Positions 25,573 to 34,796 of a stretch of 64,000 nucleotides of DNA are shown piece by piece. The stretch lies in the NCBI GenBank assembly GCA_037481695.1, contig JBBFLE010000012.1, forward strand, positions 59,203-123,202, in the 5' to 3' direction. Position numbers and translations under genes: made by a program. Origin of the DNA: a bacterium (GTDB lineage: Bacteria; Desulfobacterota; Desulfocorpusculales; Desulfocorpusculum). The notes beneath the pieces were generated by a model, which was given only the letters and a program-made list of their open reading frames with translations, was not told the origin of the DNA and did not search any database. Positions within the stretch are counted from its first letter, which is position 1, and every line of letters begins with the position of its first letter.

Positions 25573-26334
25573 CTAATTGTTCCCAAGCCTTACAATGGCT
25601 GCAAAGGACTGCGCCTTGAGGCTGGCACCCCCCACCAGGGCTCCGTCTATGTCCGCACAGGCCATGAGATCCGCTATGTTATCAGGTTTAACGCTTCCAC
25701 CGTAAAGGATCCTGGTTGATCCTGCCAGGCCTGAGGAGAAGTTTTCCTTCAGCCACTGTCTTATCATGGCATGCACCTCCTGGGCCTGGGATGGAGTGGC
25801 CGTCCTGCCGGTGCCTATGGCCCAAACAGGCTCGTAAGCCACCACAAACTCCTGAGGCTCTTTCTTGTCCAGTCCGGCCAGGGCTTCTGCCAACTGGGTC
25901 CTGACCACCTCCAGGGTCAGCCCCTGATCCCTCTGCTGCAGGGTTTCCCCCACACAGAGTATGGGGGTCAGGCCGAAAGACAAGGCTGCCTCCAGCTTCT
26001 TGCGCACCCACTCATCCGGCTCTCCAAAGAAATGCCTCCTCTCGGAATGCCCCAGGATCACCATGGTACATCCAAGTTCTGCCAGCATGGGAAAAGAAAC
26101 TTCTCCTGTGAAAGCCCCTTCTTTTTCCCAAAACCCGTTTTGCGCTGCCAGAGCCCAACCCGAGCCCTGAATTTCCCTTGCCACGGTCTCCAGCGCCGTA
26201 AAGGGCGGAGCCAGGACCACCTCTGTTTCGCAAGAGCCTGCCTCCAGCTCTTTTCTTAGTCCCCTCACCAATTCCATGGCCTGGACTCGGGTCATGTACA
26301 TCTTCCAATTGCCCGCCACAAGCGCCCTGCGCAT
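25573..26334 (-). CDS. tpiA: Triosephosphate isomerase
   Basis: A 253-residue TIM barrel interconverting DHAP and glyceraldehyde-3-phosphate. Visible are ALVAGNWKMYM (catalytic lysine), VILGHSERR (catalytic histidine), VVAYEPVWAIGTGRTAT (catalytic glutamate and flexible loop 6), and LYGGSVKPDN (phosphate loop). GGAGG five bases before the ATG at 26334 fixes the start; the preceding in-frame TTG is less likely. It lies only three bases after pgk. Confidence 0.96.
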   Translation of the reverse strand: MRRALVAGNWKMYMTRVQAMELVRGLRKELEAGSCETEVVLAPPFTALETVAREIQGSGWALAAQNGFWEKEGAFTGEVSFPMLAELGCTMVILGHSERRHFFGEPDEWVRKKLEAALSFGLTPILCVGETLQQRDQGLTLEVVRTQLAEALAGLDKKEPQEFVVAYEPVWAIGTGRTATPSQAQEVHAMIRQWLKENFSSGLAGSTRILYGGSVKPDNIADLMACADIDGALVGGASLKAQSFAAIVRLGNN

Positions 26335-26337
26335 CAA

Positions 26338-27543
26338 TCAATTCCTCCTTTGCCTGGAACAGCGGATAAGAGCCTCCACGCCGGGAAGTTTTTTCCCCTC
26401 CACGAGTTCTACGAAGGCGCCCCCTCCTGTGGAGATGTAAGAAATGCCTCTTACCTGACCGCTTTGATGCACCGCAGCATCCAGATCGCCCCCACCCAGT
26501 ATGCTGAAGGCCTTACTTCGCGCCACGGCCCTCACCAGTTCCCTTGTCCCCTTGCTGAAAGGCTCCAACTCGTAAACTCCCATGGGCCCGTTCCAAACTA
26601 TGGTCTTGGCATCTGCCAGTGCCTCTGTAAAAAGCGCCACAGACGCCGGGCCTATATCCAGGGCCATCCATCCTGCCGGTATCTCCTGAACCGGTCTTAT
26701 CATTACAGGGCTCTGGGCCGAGCGTTCCTGTGCCAATACGCAGTCAACGGGAAGATATAATTTGAGTCCCTTTTTCCTGGCCCTTCTCATCATTCGCCTT
26801 GCCAGGGGCAGCAGCTCAGACTCCACCAAAGAGCCACCTGTCTCAAGGCCTTCAGCCTTCAAAAAAGTATAAGCCAGCGCACCTCCCAGGATCACCTTGT
26901 CGGCTACCTTGAGGAGCCTCTGGACAGCTCCAAGCTTGTCGGCCACCTTGCCGCCTCCCAGTATGGCCACCAGCGGCCTAGCAGGGTTCTCCAAGGCCCT
27001 GGAGAAGGATTCCAACTCCTTTTTCATTAGGAGCCCGGCCGCACATTCCCTAGAAAAGCGGGTTATGGCCTCTACCGAGGCATTGGCCCTGTGGGCCACG
27101 GCAAAACCGTCATTTACAAAGACATCCGCAAGCCTGGCCAAGGATTGAGCGAAAGCTTCCTCATTGGCCTCTTCCCCGGGGTGGAACCTAAGGTTTTCCA
27201 ACATGAGCACATCGCCTTGAGCCATCTGACTCACCATTTTCTCCACCTGGGGACCCACACAGTCCGGAGCCAGCTCCACCCTACGATTCAATAGCTCTGC
27301 CAGACGTCTGGCACAGGGTGCCATGGAGTACCTGGGGTCAGGCTTCCCTTTGGGCCTTCCCAAATGGGATGCCACTATGAGCCTGGCTCCCTTTTTAAGG
27401 GCGTGCTCCAGGGTGGGAAGGGCGCTTTTTATGCGTGTGTCGTCCGTGATTCTTCCCTCGGAGTCCAAAGGCACATTGAAATCCACCCGTACAAAGACCC
27501 TCTTTCCCTTGAGCTCCAACTCCTCAATGCTTCTGAACTTCAT
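26338..27543 (-). CDS. pgk: Phosphoglycerate kinase
   Basis: A 401-residue two-lobed kinase. VFVRVDFNVPLDSEGRITDDTRI, SHLGRPKG, LENLRFHPGEE, DGFAVAHRANAS and ILGGGKVADKLG are canonical. The nucleotide-binding GPMGVYELEPFSKGT and GGGDLDAAVHQSG appear near the C terminus. It uses an ATG with GAGGAGG eight bases upstream. It is first in pgk-tpiA-secG and divergent from gapA. Confidence 0.97.
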   Translation of the reverse strand: MKFRSIEELELKGKRVFVRVDFNVPLDSEGRITDDTRIKSALPTLEHALKKGARLIVASHLGRPKGKPDPRYSMAPCARRLAELLNRRVELAPDCVGPQVEKMVSQMAQGDVLMLENLRFHPGEEANEEAFAQSLARLADVFVNDGFAVAHRANASVEAITRFSRECAAGLLMKKELESFSRALENPARPLVAILGGGKVADKLGAVQRLLKVADKVILGGALAYTFLKAEGLETGGSLVESELLPLARRMMRRARKKGLKLYLPVDCVLAQERSAQSPVMIRPVQEIPAGWMALDIGPASVALFTEALADAKTIVWNGPMGVYELEPFSKGTRELVRAVARSKAFSILGGGDLDAAVHQSGQVRGISYISTGGGAFVELVEGKKLPGVEALIRCSRQRRN

Positions 27544-27858
27544 GGTGCACACCTCCTCTCTTCAGAGGAATGGGTAACCCACCAGATGCTATGAGTTGTT
27601 ATTCAAGACGTCAAGCCATAAAGAACCCAAGCTCCAGCGGATTCCTGGAGGGATTTGTCAGCCATGGTCTTAACTGATGCCTGGCTGGGCAAATCATCAC
27701 AACCGGGCTTGTTGCAGCCCCCCCACCTGGATGCTATATTGAGCCTGAATCTTAAATGGCTTGGTCCTGCCAGAGCAAGACCCACTGGTGACTCGCAGGG
27801 GCAGGATCATGGGGAAGGTCAGGAAGGCTTATCCCAATTCATGAGGAAGGAGGTCCCT
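27544..27858. other. Divergent glycolytic promoter region (pgk/gapA)
   Basis: This stretch of 315 bases lies between divergent pgk and gapA. Both promoters should be here, but I could not pick confident -35/-10 pairs. The open frame running into gapA from 27655 is not family-like and has no ribosome site at its start. Confidence 0.5.
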
Positions 27859-28863
27859 ATGTCTATTCGAATTGGAATCAATGGGTTCGGAAGAATCGGA
27901 AGGACGGTCTTCAGGGCTGCTTTGCTGGACCCGGAGTTCTCTGATCTGGAGATCGTGGCCATAAACGATCTCACAGACAACGGGACGCTGGCCCACCTTC
28001 TCAAGTACGATTCGGTGATGGGCATCTTGAAACACGACATAAAGGCCACCGAAAAAGGTCTCATAGTAGACGGGCGCATGGTGGTGGTTTACGAGCAAAA
28101 AGATCCTGCAGCGATTCCCTGGAAAGACCATGGGGTCCAGTATGTGGTCGAGTCCACAGGGAAGTTTACCGATGCCCAGAAGGCCAGGGCTCACCTGGAT
28201 GCCGGGGTGGAAAGGGTGATAATAACTGCTCCGGCAAAGAACGAGGATGTGACCGTGGTCATGGGAGTAAACGAAGATGATTATGACCCCTCCAAGCACC
28301 ACATAGTGTCCAATGCTTCCTGCACCACCAACTGTCTGGCACCGGTGGCAAAGGTCTTGCTAAACCGATTCGGTATAGTGCGCGGCCTCATGACTACGGT
28401 TCATGCATATACCAACGACCAGCAACTGTTGGATTTCCCTCACAAGGACCTCAGAAGAGCCAGGGCTGCGGCCCTCTCCATGATTCCCACCAAGACTGGG
28501 GCAGCCTCTGCAGTGGCCCTGGTAATCCCGGAACTCAAGGGTAAGTTTGACGGTCTGGCAGTGAGGGTGCCCACTCCCAATGTCTCCTTGGTGGACCTGG
28601 TGGTGGAGGTGGAGCAGGATACCACTGCCAAAGAGGTCAACGATGCCCTCAAAGAGGCCTGCAACAGGTACCTGGGCTATACGGATGAACCTCTTGTGTC
28701 CGTGGATTTCCAGGGTGACAGCCGCTCTTCCATAGTGGATGGGCAATCCACGCGGGTTTTGGGTCGCATGGTGAAAGTCATGGCCTGGTATGATAACGAG
28801 TGGGGTTATTCCAACAGGGTCTTAGACTTGATCAAGCATATGCACTCAAGAAGGCCTATGTAA
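27859..28863 (+). CDS. gapA: Glyceraldehyde-3-phosphate dehydrogenase, type I
   Basis: A 334-residue tetrameric dehydrogenase. The Rossmann motif is INGFGRIGR, the catalytic cysteine is C155 in [12 protein letters not shown], and the catalytic histidine lies in [20 protein letters not shown] and the S-loop [13 protein letters not shown] follow, and it ends [14 protein letters not shown]. It forms 1,3-bisphosphoglycerate with NAD(P). The ATG with AAGGAGG upstream is chosen. A second, divergent GAPDH lies 4.5 kb downstream. Confidence 0.96.
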   Translation: MSIRIGINGFGRIGRTVFRAALLDPEFSDLEIVAINDLTDNGTLAHLLKYDSVMGILKHDIKATEKGLIVDGRMVVVYEQKDPAAIPWKDHGVQYVVESTGKFTDAQKARAHLDAGVERVIITAPAKNEDVTVVMGVNEDDYDPSKHHIVSNASCTTNCLAPVAKVLLNRFGIVRGLMTTVHAYTNDQQLLDFPHKDLRRARAAALSMIPTKTGAASAVALVIPELKGKFDGLAVRVPTPNVSLVDLVVEVEQDTTAKEVNDALKEACNRYLGYTDEPLVSVDFQGDSRSSIVDGQSTRVLGRMVKVMAWYDNEWGYSNRVLDLIKHMHSRRPM

Positions 28864-28975
28864 GGACCATGAAAGCATTTTGATGCTCTGAATTCATTAT
28901 ACTGTTTAAGAGCACAGGCAAGGCCTCTGGGCTAGGCCCCAAACCCCTGGGAGTTTGGCCCTCTTGAGGTTTGAT

Positions 28976-29040
28976 CCGGGGGGACTTGGAAGGTAAAAAG
29001 CAGGTTGCATTTGATCTAAAAGAGTTAAGTGAAGTTGCCC
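28976..29040. repeat. Dispersed intergenic repeat, copy D (partial)
   Basis: GGTAAAAAGCAGGTTGCATTT, then AAGTGAAGTTG matches the core of copies A, E and F. It lies in the 239-base gap between gapA and the PPDK-like gene. A hairpin CCAAAC/GTTTGG (about 28939-28958) lies just before it. Confidence 0.55.
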
Positions 29041-29102
29041 AGCATTGTCCGGCAGTGCTCCATGTGGGCTGGGGGATTGGATACTAGGCGGGAAGGCATG
29101 TC

Positions 29103-32100
29103 ATGAGTCCCGATGGTTTGGATTCAAAAGCGCTCTTGGAGGAATCTGAGGCGCTCAGGCGAAATCTGGAGGAGACCGCCGTCTCAAGTGTACAGATTCA
29201 TCCCAGGTTCAGGGTGCTTCAGGATGTGGTGTCCGATTACAGGGGTCTTCGCAAGGCTGTGGACACTTTGCTCTTTGAACTCCACCACCCCTTCCGCAAC
29301 TGGAAGCTGATCCTGTCGGAGCTGAGGGGCTTTGCACTAAAAAATTTGGACTCTTACAGGCGCCATCCCAGAGGACCTGAGGCAGTAAGCCTCATCATAG
29401 AGGTCTTCCTGGAGGCCATGACCACGGCCAGAAGGAGGGAGATCCAGTCTCAGGCCTTGGAGTGCATTCTGACTTACATGGAAAAGGTGGTTCAAACTTG
29501 CCTGAGGCCTCATCCAGGACCTTTTGCCACAGTTGTGGAAGAGAGCCTGGTGCGACTGAGGAGGCTCCCCAGGGCCCAGAAGGAGCTCCTGGCCAGGAGT
29601 TACCATCCGCTCAAGAGAATGGGTATGGAGCTTCTTTCGCGTAAAGCTGACCAAGCATGCCTGGACTCATTGAGTGAGCTTCTAAGGGAGCTTCTCCAAA
29701 TAACTTATCTGGAATGGCTTCAAGAGGAGGATCCTGTTGAATGGTTCAGGAAGGAATTTGCCCAGGAGCCTCCTTCAGGCCCTCTGGGAGAACTCATGGG
29801 GGAGCTATCACACAAGGCCCTCAAAGAGAACCTCAGTCTTCTGGAAAGCTTGGACAATAACTTGGATCCTGCCCAGCGAGCGGAAAAGCTCTTGAGGATG
29901 CCCGGGCACCTGGAACTGGTTCGAATGTACAAGGAGCTTCCAGAGAGCATGGCAGCCATGGACCTGCCTTTAAAGGCCGAAGATTCTCTCAGGGACGGCA
30001 AGATCCTGTTGCTCTTCAAGATAATGAATACGCCCAGGCTTTCGGAGATCCATGAGGAGACACTAAGGGATATTCAGCGCTCCCTCACGGGGATGATCAG
30101 GAAGGAAGCCCCCGAGAGGCTGGAATCATTTCTCTTGAAGACCTTTGCTCTTCTCAAGGAAAACGTTGTTCACTATCCGCGCACGGCGCTTCAGTGCATT
30201 CACGCCATAGGCCAGGAAGTCTTTCAAAAGGGACAGTCCAGACTGGTGGAGGTCTTTCTGGAGGAGGTGGTGCGTTTCGGGTTCCAGCCTCCAGAGGTCA
30301 CAGGGGTGGACACAGAATGGCAGTGGATTTGCAACCCCAACCATCTTCTTAACATCCGCATCTGGTTGGATCTGATCTGTATTCAGCCCAAGTGGTGCAC
30401 AACCCTGCTGTCTGCTCTCATAATAAACCTCAAGCTGGCCGGCACCTGTATAAGGGACACGGACCTTTTCCAAAAAGACATAAGCAAGCTTTTGAACAGC
30501 GACATAGCTCCTCTTTACAACCTGGTCAAGCAACTCACCAAGTTGATCCCGGCCTTTTTCAATGAAATAGGAGCCGAGGGGCTGCTAAGGGATGTTTCCA
30601 CGGACATGGACGAGATCCACAGGAGGCGGGATCCCTTGATTCATTTCCTCAGGAAGCAAAGTCATGTGGAGAGCAGCAACCTCATAGTAGAATTCGTGGA
30701 GGAGATCTTCCGCTACTGGATTACCTTGGACAAGTCAGGGCTTTCCCGTTTCCTGCCTGAGGAAGTCTTTCAACAACTGGACACTCAAAGCCCCATGGTT
30801 TTGGAACCCCACAAGGTGATCCATGCGGTCTTCCGGGATCAGAATCTGCAGGAAGTGAGCGATCTGCTGGATCTGCCCGAGGAAGAACTTGCCCGTTCGG
30901 TCTCCAGGGTGGAAGGGGTCAGCGATGTTGAAAGGGAGAGGGTGAGACTTCTGGTAAGGATGTACAGGCTGGTGTACCAGAAGTACTACCTTGGGTTTCA
31001 AGAGATCCGGTATCACCTGTCCCAGGCGGCTGCCCACGGTTTCACAGGTCTTGACAAGCTTCAGGCTGTTTTGGATCGAGATGAGCCCGAAGAGTGTCTG
31101 GACGCCCTTCTGAGCTACCTGGAGAAGCTCAAAGAGGTGATCCTCTCTCCTGAAACTTACGAGGTCACAGAGGATATCTACCACAAAAGACACATCGCCG
31201 CAGATATCCCTTCCATGTACGGCCGTTATCATGAGAGGAAGTTCGACGCCCTGGGCCTCTCTTTCAGGCTGGAGAACCTGGCGAATCTCTATTTTGAGAG
31301 GCTCATAGAATCAGTAAACCTTTCTCTTATAACCAGGGCCGTGTTTTTTAGGATAGTCAGATGCATCAGGCTGTTCATCAGAGCAATGCAGATAGACGGC
31401 ATATCCTCCCAAAGGCTTGACGCCCAGTTCAAGCTTCTGGAGAAGTCCCTTGAGATAAGAAGGTTCACCTATACTCAGTACCTGGACATCCTTAGGGGAC
31501 TTTCAGAAGGCGTCAAAGACATACTCAATGTCTATTACGCCGATGTGCACAAGGATAACTTGACCGTGGTCATAAGCTCCCTGGGTAGAAAGCACATCCT
31601 GCCCACCTATGTGGGATACGCGGCCGAGCAGGACGAGGAAGCCTTTGTTCACCGCATCTCAGAGCGCTTCCTGAGAGATCTGGTCTCTAGCACCTTCGGA
31701 CTCCAGTACCTGGACAACTTCCTTACCAAGATCCACCAGACCCTGGCCCTCCAGAAAGAGACCCTCTCGGAGGAGGATCTGGATTTACTCATGACTTATG
31801 ATCCTGACAAGGTTGTATCCCCCATTCATATGGCCAAGGAACTGACCAGGGATTCCATTCATCTGGGTTCCAAAGGTTACAACCTGGTGGTCCTGGCAGA
31901 GGCCGGAGTCAAGGTGCCCCCAGGCTTCATCATCACCACCGAGGTCTCCCGCTGTCATCCCATTGTGCTTAGGTTCCCACATGCCCACGAAGACTTCCTG
32001 GCTCAGGTGAAATCAGAGATCAGGGAGATGGAGGAGGCCACCGGAAAGCGCTTTGGAGATCCCACTAGGCCCCTTCTGGTCTCGGTGAGAAGCGGGGCCA

Positions 32101-33365
32101 CCATCTCCATGCCAGGGATGATGGACACACTGCTAAATGTCGGCATAAACCAGGAGGTGGCCCAGGGCTTGGCTTCATCCTCTGGGAACCCCTGGTTTGC
32201 CTGGGATAACTACAGGAGGTTCCTGCAGTCTTGGGGCATGTCCTTTGGCATGGAAAGGGAGGCCTTCAACGAGATCATGAGGGAGTGGAAGGCCACCTGC
32301 GGGGTGGAAAAGAAACGCCAGTTCACAGGGGATCAGATGCGCCAGATGGCCCTGGCGTACAGGAAAGCCCTGGAGGAAAGAAACATAGTGATCCAGGAAG
32401 ATCCATGGGAACAGTTGGAGACGGCCATACACAGGGTCATTTACTCCTGGGACTCGGGCAAGGCCAGGGATTACAGAGAAATCATGGGCATCTCCGATGA
32501 TTGGGGTACTGCCGTGATAGTGCAGGCCATGGTATTCGGGAATCTGGGCCCTGATGCCGGCAGTGGGGTTCTCTTTACCGCAAATCCCACCAAGCGCATG
32601 CGTCGTGTGGTGCTCTGGGGTGACTACACGGCCATGAATCAGGGCGAGGACATAGTGGCAGGGCTGGTCACCACCTATCCCATTTCCAGGGAGCAGAGGG
32701 AGGAATCAGGTCGACACGGCGAGCCCACACTGGAGGAGGAATTTCCGGAAATCTACAAGGCCCTGGAAGGGATTTCCAAGATGCTGGTTTACGACAAGGG
32801 ATGGAATCCACAGGAGATCGAGTTCACCTTCGAAGGGCCTCAACCCGAGAGCCTTTACATCCTGCAGACCAGAGACATGGTGACCATGAGGCGCAGTGAA
32901 ACAATGCCTGTGTTCGTGGCCTCGGCTGATCTTCATGAGCACTACCTGGGCAAGGGCACAGGGGTAAGCGGAGGTGCGCTCTCTGGCAGGGCTGTATTCA
33001 CCCTGGAGGAAATACAGCGCTGGAGAAACAAGGAGCCTCAGACTCCCTTGATTCTTATTCGTTCGGATACTGTGCCCGATGACATAAAGGAGATATCTCT
33101 CAGCGATGGACTGCTTACTGCCAAGGGCGGCCAGACCTCCCATGCGGCCATAGTGGCCCTAAGACTGGGCAAGACCTGCGTGGTAGGCACCGGAGGACTC
33201 CGACTTTTGAGCGAGAGAGGTCCTTGCAAGATTCATGACGTGATAATCAGGGAGGGGGACTTTCTGAGCATAGACGGCCGGGGAGGCTCCATCTACCTGG
33301 GGCGCCATCCTGTGGAGCACAAGACCCTTGGGTCATCAGGGGAATCAATGCACATGGGGAGGTGA
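29103..33365 (+). CDS. Giant pyruvate-phosphate-dikinase-like protein lacking the PEP-binding barrel
   Basis: A 1420-residue protein. Residues 1 to about 900 are predominantly helical, Leu/Glu/Arg rich and not recognisable. From about 920 comes a PPDK-type ATP-grasp domain: LGSKGYNLVVLAEAGVKVPPGF, SVRSGATISMPGMMDTLLNVG and GSGVLFTANP, then GEDIVAGLVTTYPIS. A swivelling phosphohistidine domain follows, with H1347 in GGQTSHAAIVALRLGK. The protein ends about 70 residues later, so the C-terminal TIM barrel that binds PEP/pyruvate in PPDK is absent. It could transfer phosphate to another partner or be regulatory. GGAAGG precedes the ATG. The following GAPDH paralogue starts four bases after its stop. 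Confidence 0.82.
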   Translation: MSPDGLDSKALLEESEALRRNLEETAVSSVQIHPRFRVLQDVVSDYRGLRKAVDTLLFELHHPFRNWKLILSELRGFALKNLDSYRRHPRGPEAVSLIIEVFLEAMTTARRREIQSQALECILTYMEKVVQTCLRPHPGPFATVVEESLVRLRRLPRAQKELLARSYHPLKRMGMELLSRKADQACLDSLSELLRELLQITYLEWLQEEDPVEWFRKEFAQEPPSGPLGELMGELSHKALKENLSLLESLDNNLDPAQRAEKLLRMPGHLELVRMYKELPESMAAMDLPLKAEDSLRDGKILLLFKIMNTPRLSEIHEETLRDIQRSLTGMIRKEAPERLESFLLKTFALLKENVVHYPRTALQCIHAIGQEVFQKGQSRLVEVFLEEVVRFGFQPPEVTGVDTEWQWICNPNHLLNIRIWLDLICIQPKWCTTLLSALIINLKLAGTCIRDTDLFQKDISKLLNSDIAPLYNLVKQLTKLIPAFFNEIGAEGLLRDVSTDMDEIHRRRDPLIHFLRKQSHVESSNLIVEFVEEIFRYWITLDKSGLSRFLPEEVFQQLDTQSPMVLEPHKVIHAVFRDQNLQEVSDLLDLPEEELARSVSRVEGVSDVERERVRLLVRMYRLVYQKYYLGFQEIRYHLSQAAAHGFTGLDKLQAVLDRDEPEECLDALLSYLEKLKEVILSPETYEVTEDIYHKRHIAADIPSMYGRYHERKFDALGLSFRLENLANLYFERLIESVNLSLITRAVFFRIVRCIRLFIRAMQIDGISSQRLDAQFKLLEKSLEIRRFTYTQYLDILRGLSEGVKDILNVYYADVHKDNLTVVISSLGRKHILPTYVGYAAEQDEEAFVHRISERFLRDLVSSTFGLQYLDNFLTKIHQTLALQKETLSEEDLDLLMTYDPDKVVSPIHMAKELTRDSIHLGSKGYNLVVLAEAGVKVPPGFIITTEVSRCHPIVLRFPHAHEDFLAQVKSEIREMEEATGKRFGDPTRPLLVSVRSGATISMPGMMDTLLNVGINQEVAQGLASSSGNPWFAWDNYRRFLQSWGMSFGMEREAFNEIMREWKATCGVEKKRQFTGDQMRQMALAYRKALEERNIVIQEDPWEQLETAIHRVIYSWDSGKARDYREIMGISDDWGTAVIVQAMVFGNLGPDAGSGVLFTANPTKRMRRVVLWGDYTAMNQGEDIVAGLVTTYPISREQREESGRHGEPTLEEEFPEIYKALEGISKMLVYDKGWNPQEIEFTFEGPQPESLYILQTRDMVTMRRSETMPVFVASADLHEHYLGKGTGVSGGALSGRAVFTLEEIQRWRNKEPQTPLILIRSDTVPDDIKEISLSDGLLTAKGGQTSHAAIVALRLGKTCVVGTGGLRLLSERGPCKIHDVIIREGDFLSIDGRGGSIYLGRHPVEHKTLGSSGESMHMGR

Positions 33366-33369
33366 AATT

Positions 33370-34659
33370 ATGAGTCTCACAGCAAAGGATCATCCTTTTC
33401 TGCGCTCGGGGCAGGAGGCTCTGCCCATGCCGCTAGGCATAAACGGGCTGGGCAGGATAGGGAAACTCACCCTGTGGCATCATGTGGCCAGGCGCTCTTT
33501 TCAGGAGCTGGTGGTTAATGTGGGTCGGGAGGCAGGAAAGGGGCTGGAGGACATAGCCGACTACGTGCTAAGAGACAGCACATACGGAAGCCTGGACAGG
33601 TTTCTCTTTGGATACAGGGGGGGGCGGGTCATAGAGGAGCTGGATGAGGCTCAAGGTAGTATGAAAGTAAACGGTGTGAAGGTTAAGGTGCTGATGCAGA
33701 GCCGAAACCCCAGAGAGATCCCGTGGAGGGAGAACAAGGTTTCGCTGGTGGTGGATTGCACCGGAGCCTTTACAGATCCAACGGCTCCTGCGGAAGCTCC
33801 CAAGGGAAGCCTGAGGGGACACCTGGAGGCAGGAGCCCAGAAGGTGATTCTATCAGCACCTTTTAAGATCAAAGACAAGTCCGTGGTCATGCCGGAGGAT
33901 GCGGTGACAACCATCCAGGGCATAAACGAGAATGATTACCTAGTGGGACGCCACCGCATCATCTCTGCAGCCTCATGCACCACAACCTGTCTGGCCTTCA
34001 TGATGAGGCCCATTTTGGACCATTTCGGAGCAGGACCCCTGTTGACCGCCTCCATGGTCACGGTGCACGCGGCAACGGGCAGCCAGGAAGTGCTGGACAG
34101 GCTACCGGATGCCAAGGCCAAGGATCTGCGCAAGAACAGGAGCACATTTAACAACATCATTCTCACCACAACCGGGGCTGCAGAAGCCTTGAGGCTGGTC
34201 ATTCCGGAGATGCGCGAGGTGGGCTTCATGGCTGAGTCTGTGCGAATTCCCACCAGCACCGGATCCTTGGTGATCCTGGTGTTAAACATACAGGAGGAAG
34301 ATGCCTCAACGCCCATAAGGAGAGACTTGATAAACTCCATCTACCGCAAGGCTGCCGAGGGCTATCTGAGCCCATACCTGTCCTACACTGAAAAACAGAA
34401 TGTCTCGGCAGATGTCATCGGTACAGCTGCGGCAGCCATCATCGAGGGGAAGGAAACTCACACCCGCACGGCCAATCTTCGGGTGAATCTAAGAAAGATC
34501 TGTGCTGTGCCCCAGGAATCTCTGAAGGGACTTGAGACAGCGACCCTTGAGGTGCCTGTCACCCAGGTGGTGGTGTATGGTTGGTATGACAATGAGCTGG
34601 GATCTTATACCAACATGTTGGGAGAGCTCACCATAGGCGTGGCCAAGAGTATCCTGTGA
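33370..34659 (+). CDS. Divergent glyceraldehyde-3-phosphate dehydrogenase-like protein
   Basis: A 429-residue GAPDH-superfamily protein, about 95 residues longer than gapA. It keeps INGLGRIGK, catalytic C203 in SAASCTTTCLAF, VTVHAATGSQ (catalytic histidine kept) and YDNELGSYTNML. It has an N-terminal extension, an insertion after ENDYL and altered substrate loops. Retained Cys and His suggest a real phosphorylating dehydrogenase, perhaps gluconeogenic or for another aldehyde phosphate. GGGAGG lies upstream of the ATG. Placed four bases after the PPDK-like gene, it is almost certainly co-transcribed with it. Confidence 0.85.
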   Translation: MSLTAKDHPFLRSGQEALPMPLGINGLGRIGKLTLWHHVARRSFQELVVNVGREAGKGLEDIADYVLRDSTYGSLDRFLFGYRGGRVIEELDEAQGSMKVNGVKVKVLMQSRNPREIPWRENKVSLVVDCTGAFTDPTAPAEAPKGSLRGHLEAGAQKVILSAPFKIKDKSVVMPEDAVTTIQGINENDYLVGRHRIISAASCTTTCLAFMMRPILDHFGAGPLLTASMVTVHAATGSQEVLDRLPDAKAKDLRKNRSTFNNIILTTTGAAEALRLVIPEMREVGFMAESVRIPTSTGSLVILVLNIQEEDASTPIRRDLINSIYRKAAEGYLSPYLSYTEKQNVSADVIGTAAAAIIEGKETHTRTANLRVNLRKICAVPQESLKGLETATLEVPVTQVVVYGWYDNELGSYTNMLGELTIGVAKSIL

Positions 34660-34796
34660 GCATATCAATGAGTGTGGATCCATGAGAGCTGGGCCAGGAC
34701 TCAGGCCCCAAAGGCAGTGGTTTTCCCATTCCCTGGGAACCACACCGGTGCATGGTCCCCAAACTCCGGGCTCCAGGAAGATCAGGTAGTCGCAGA

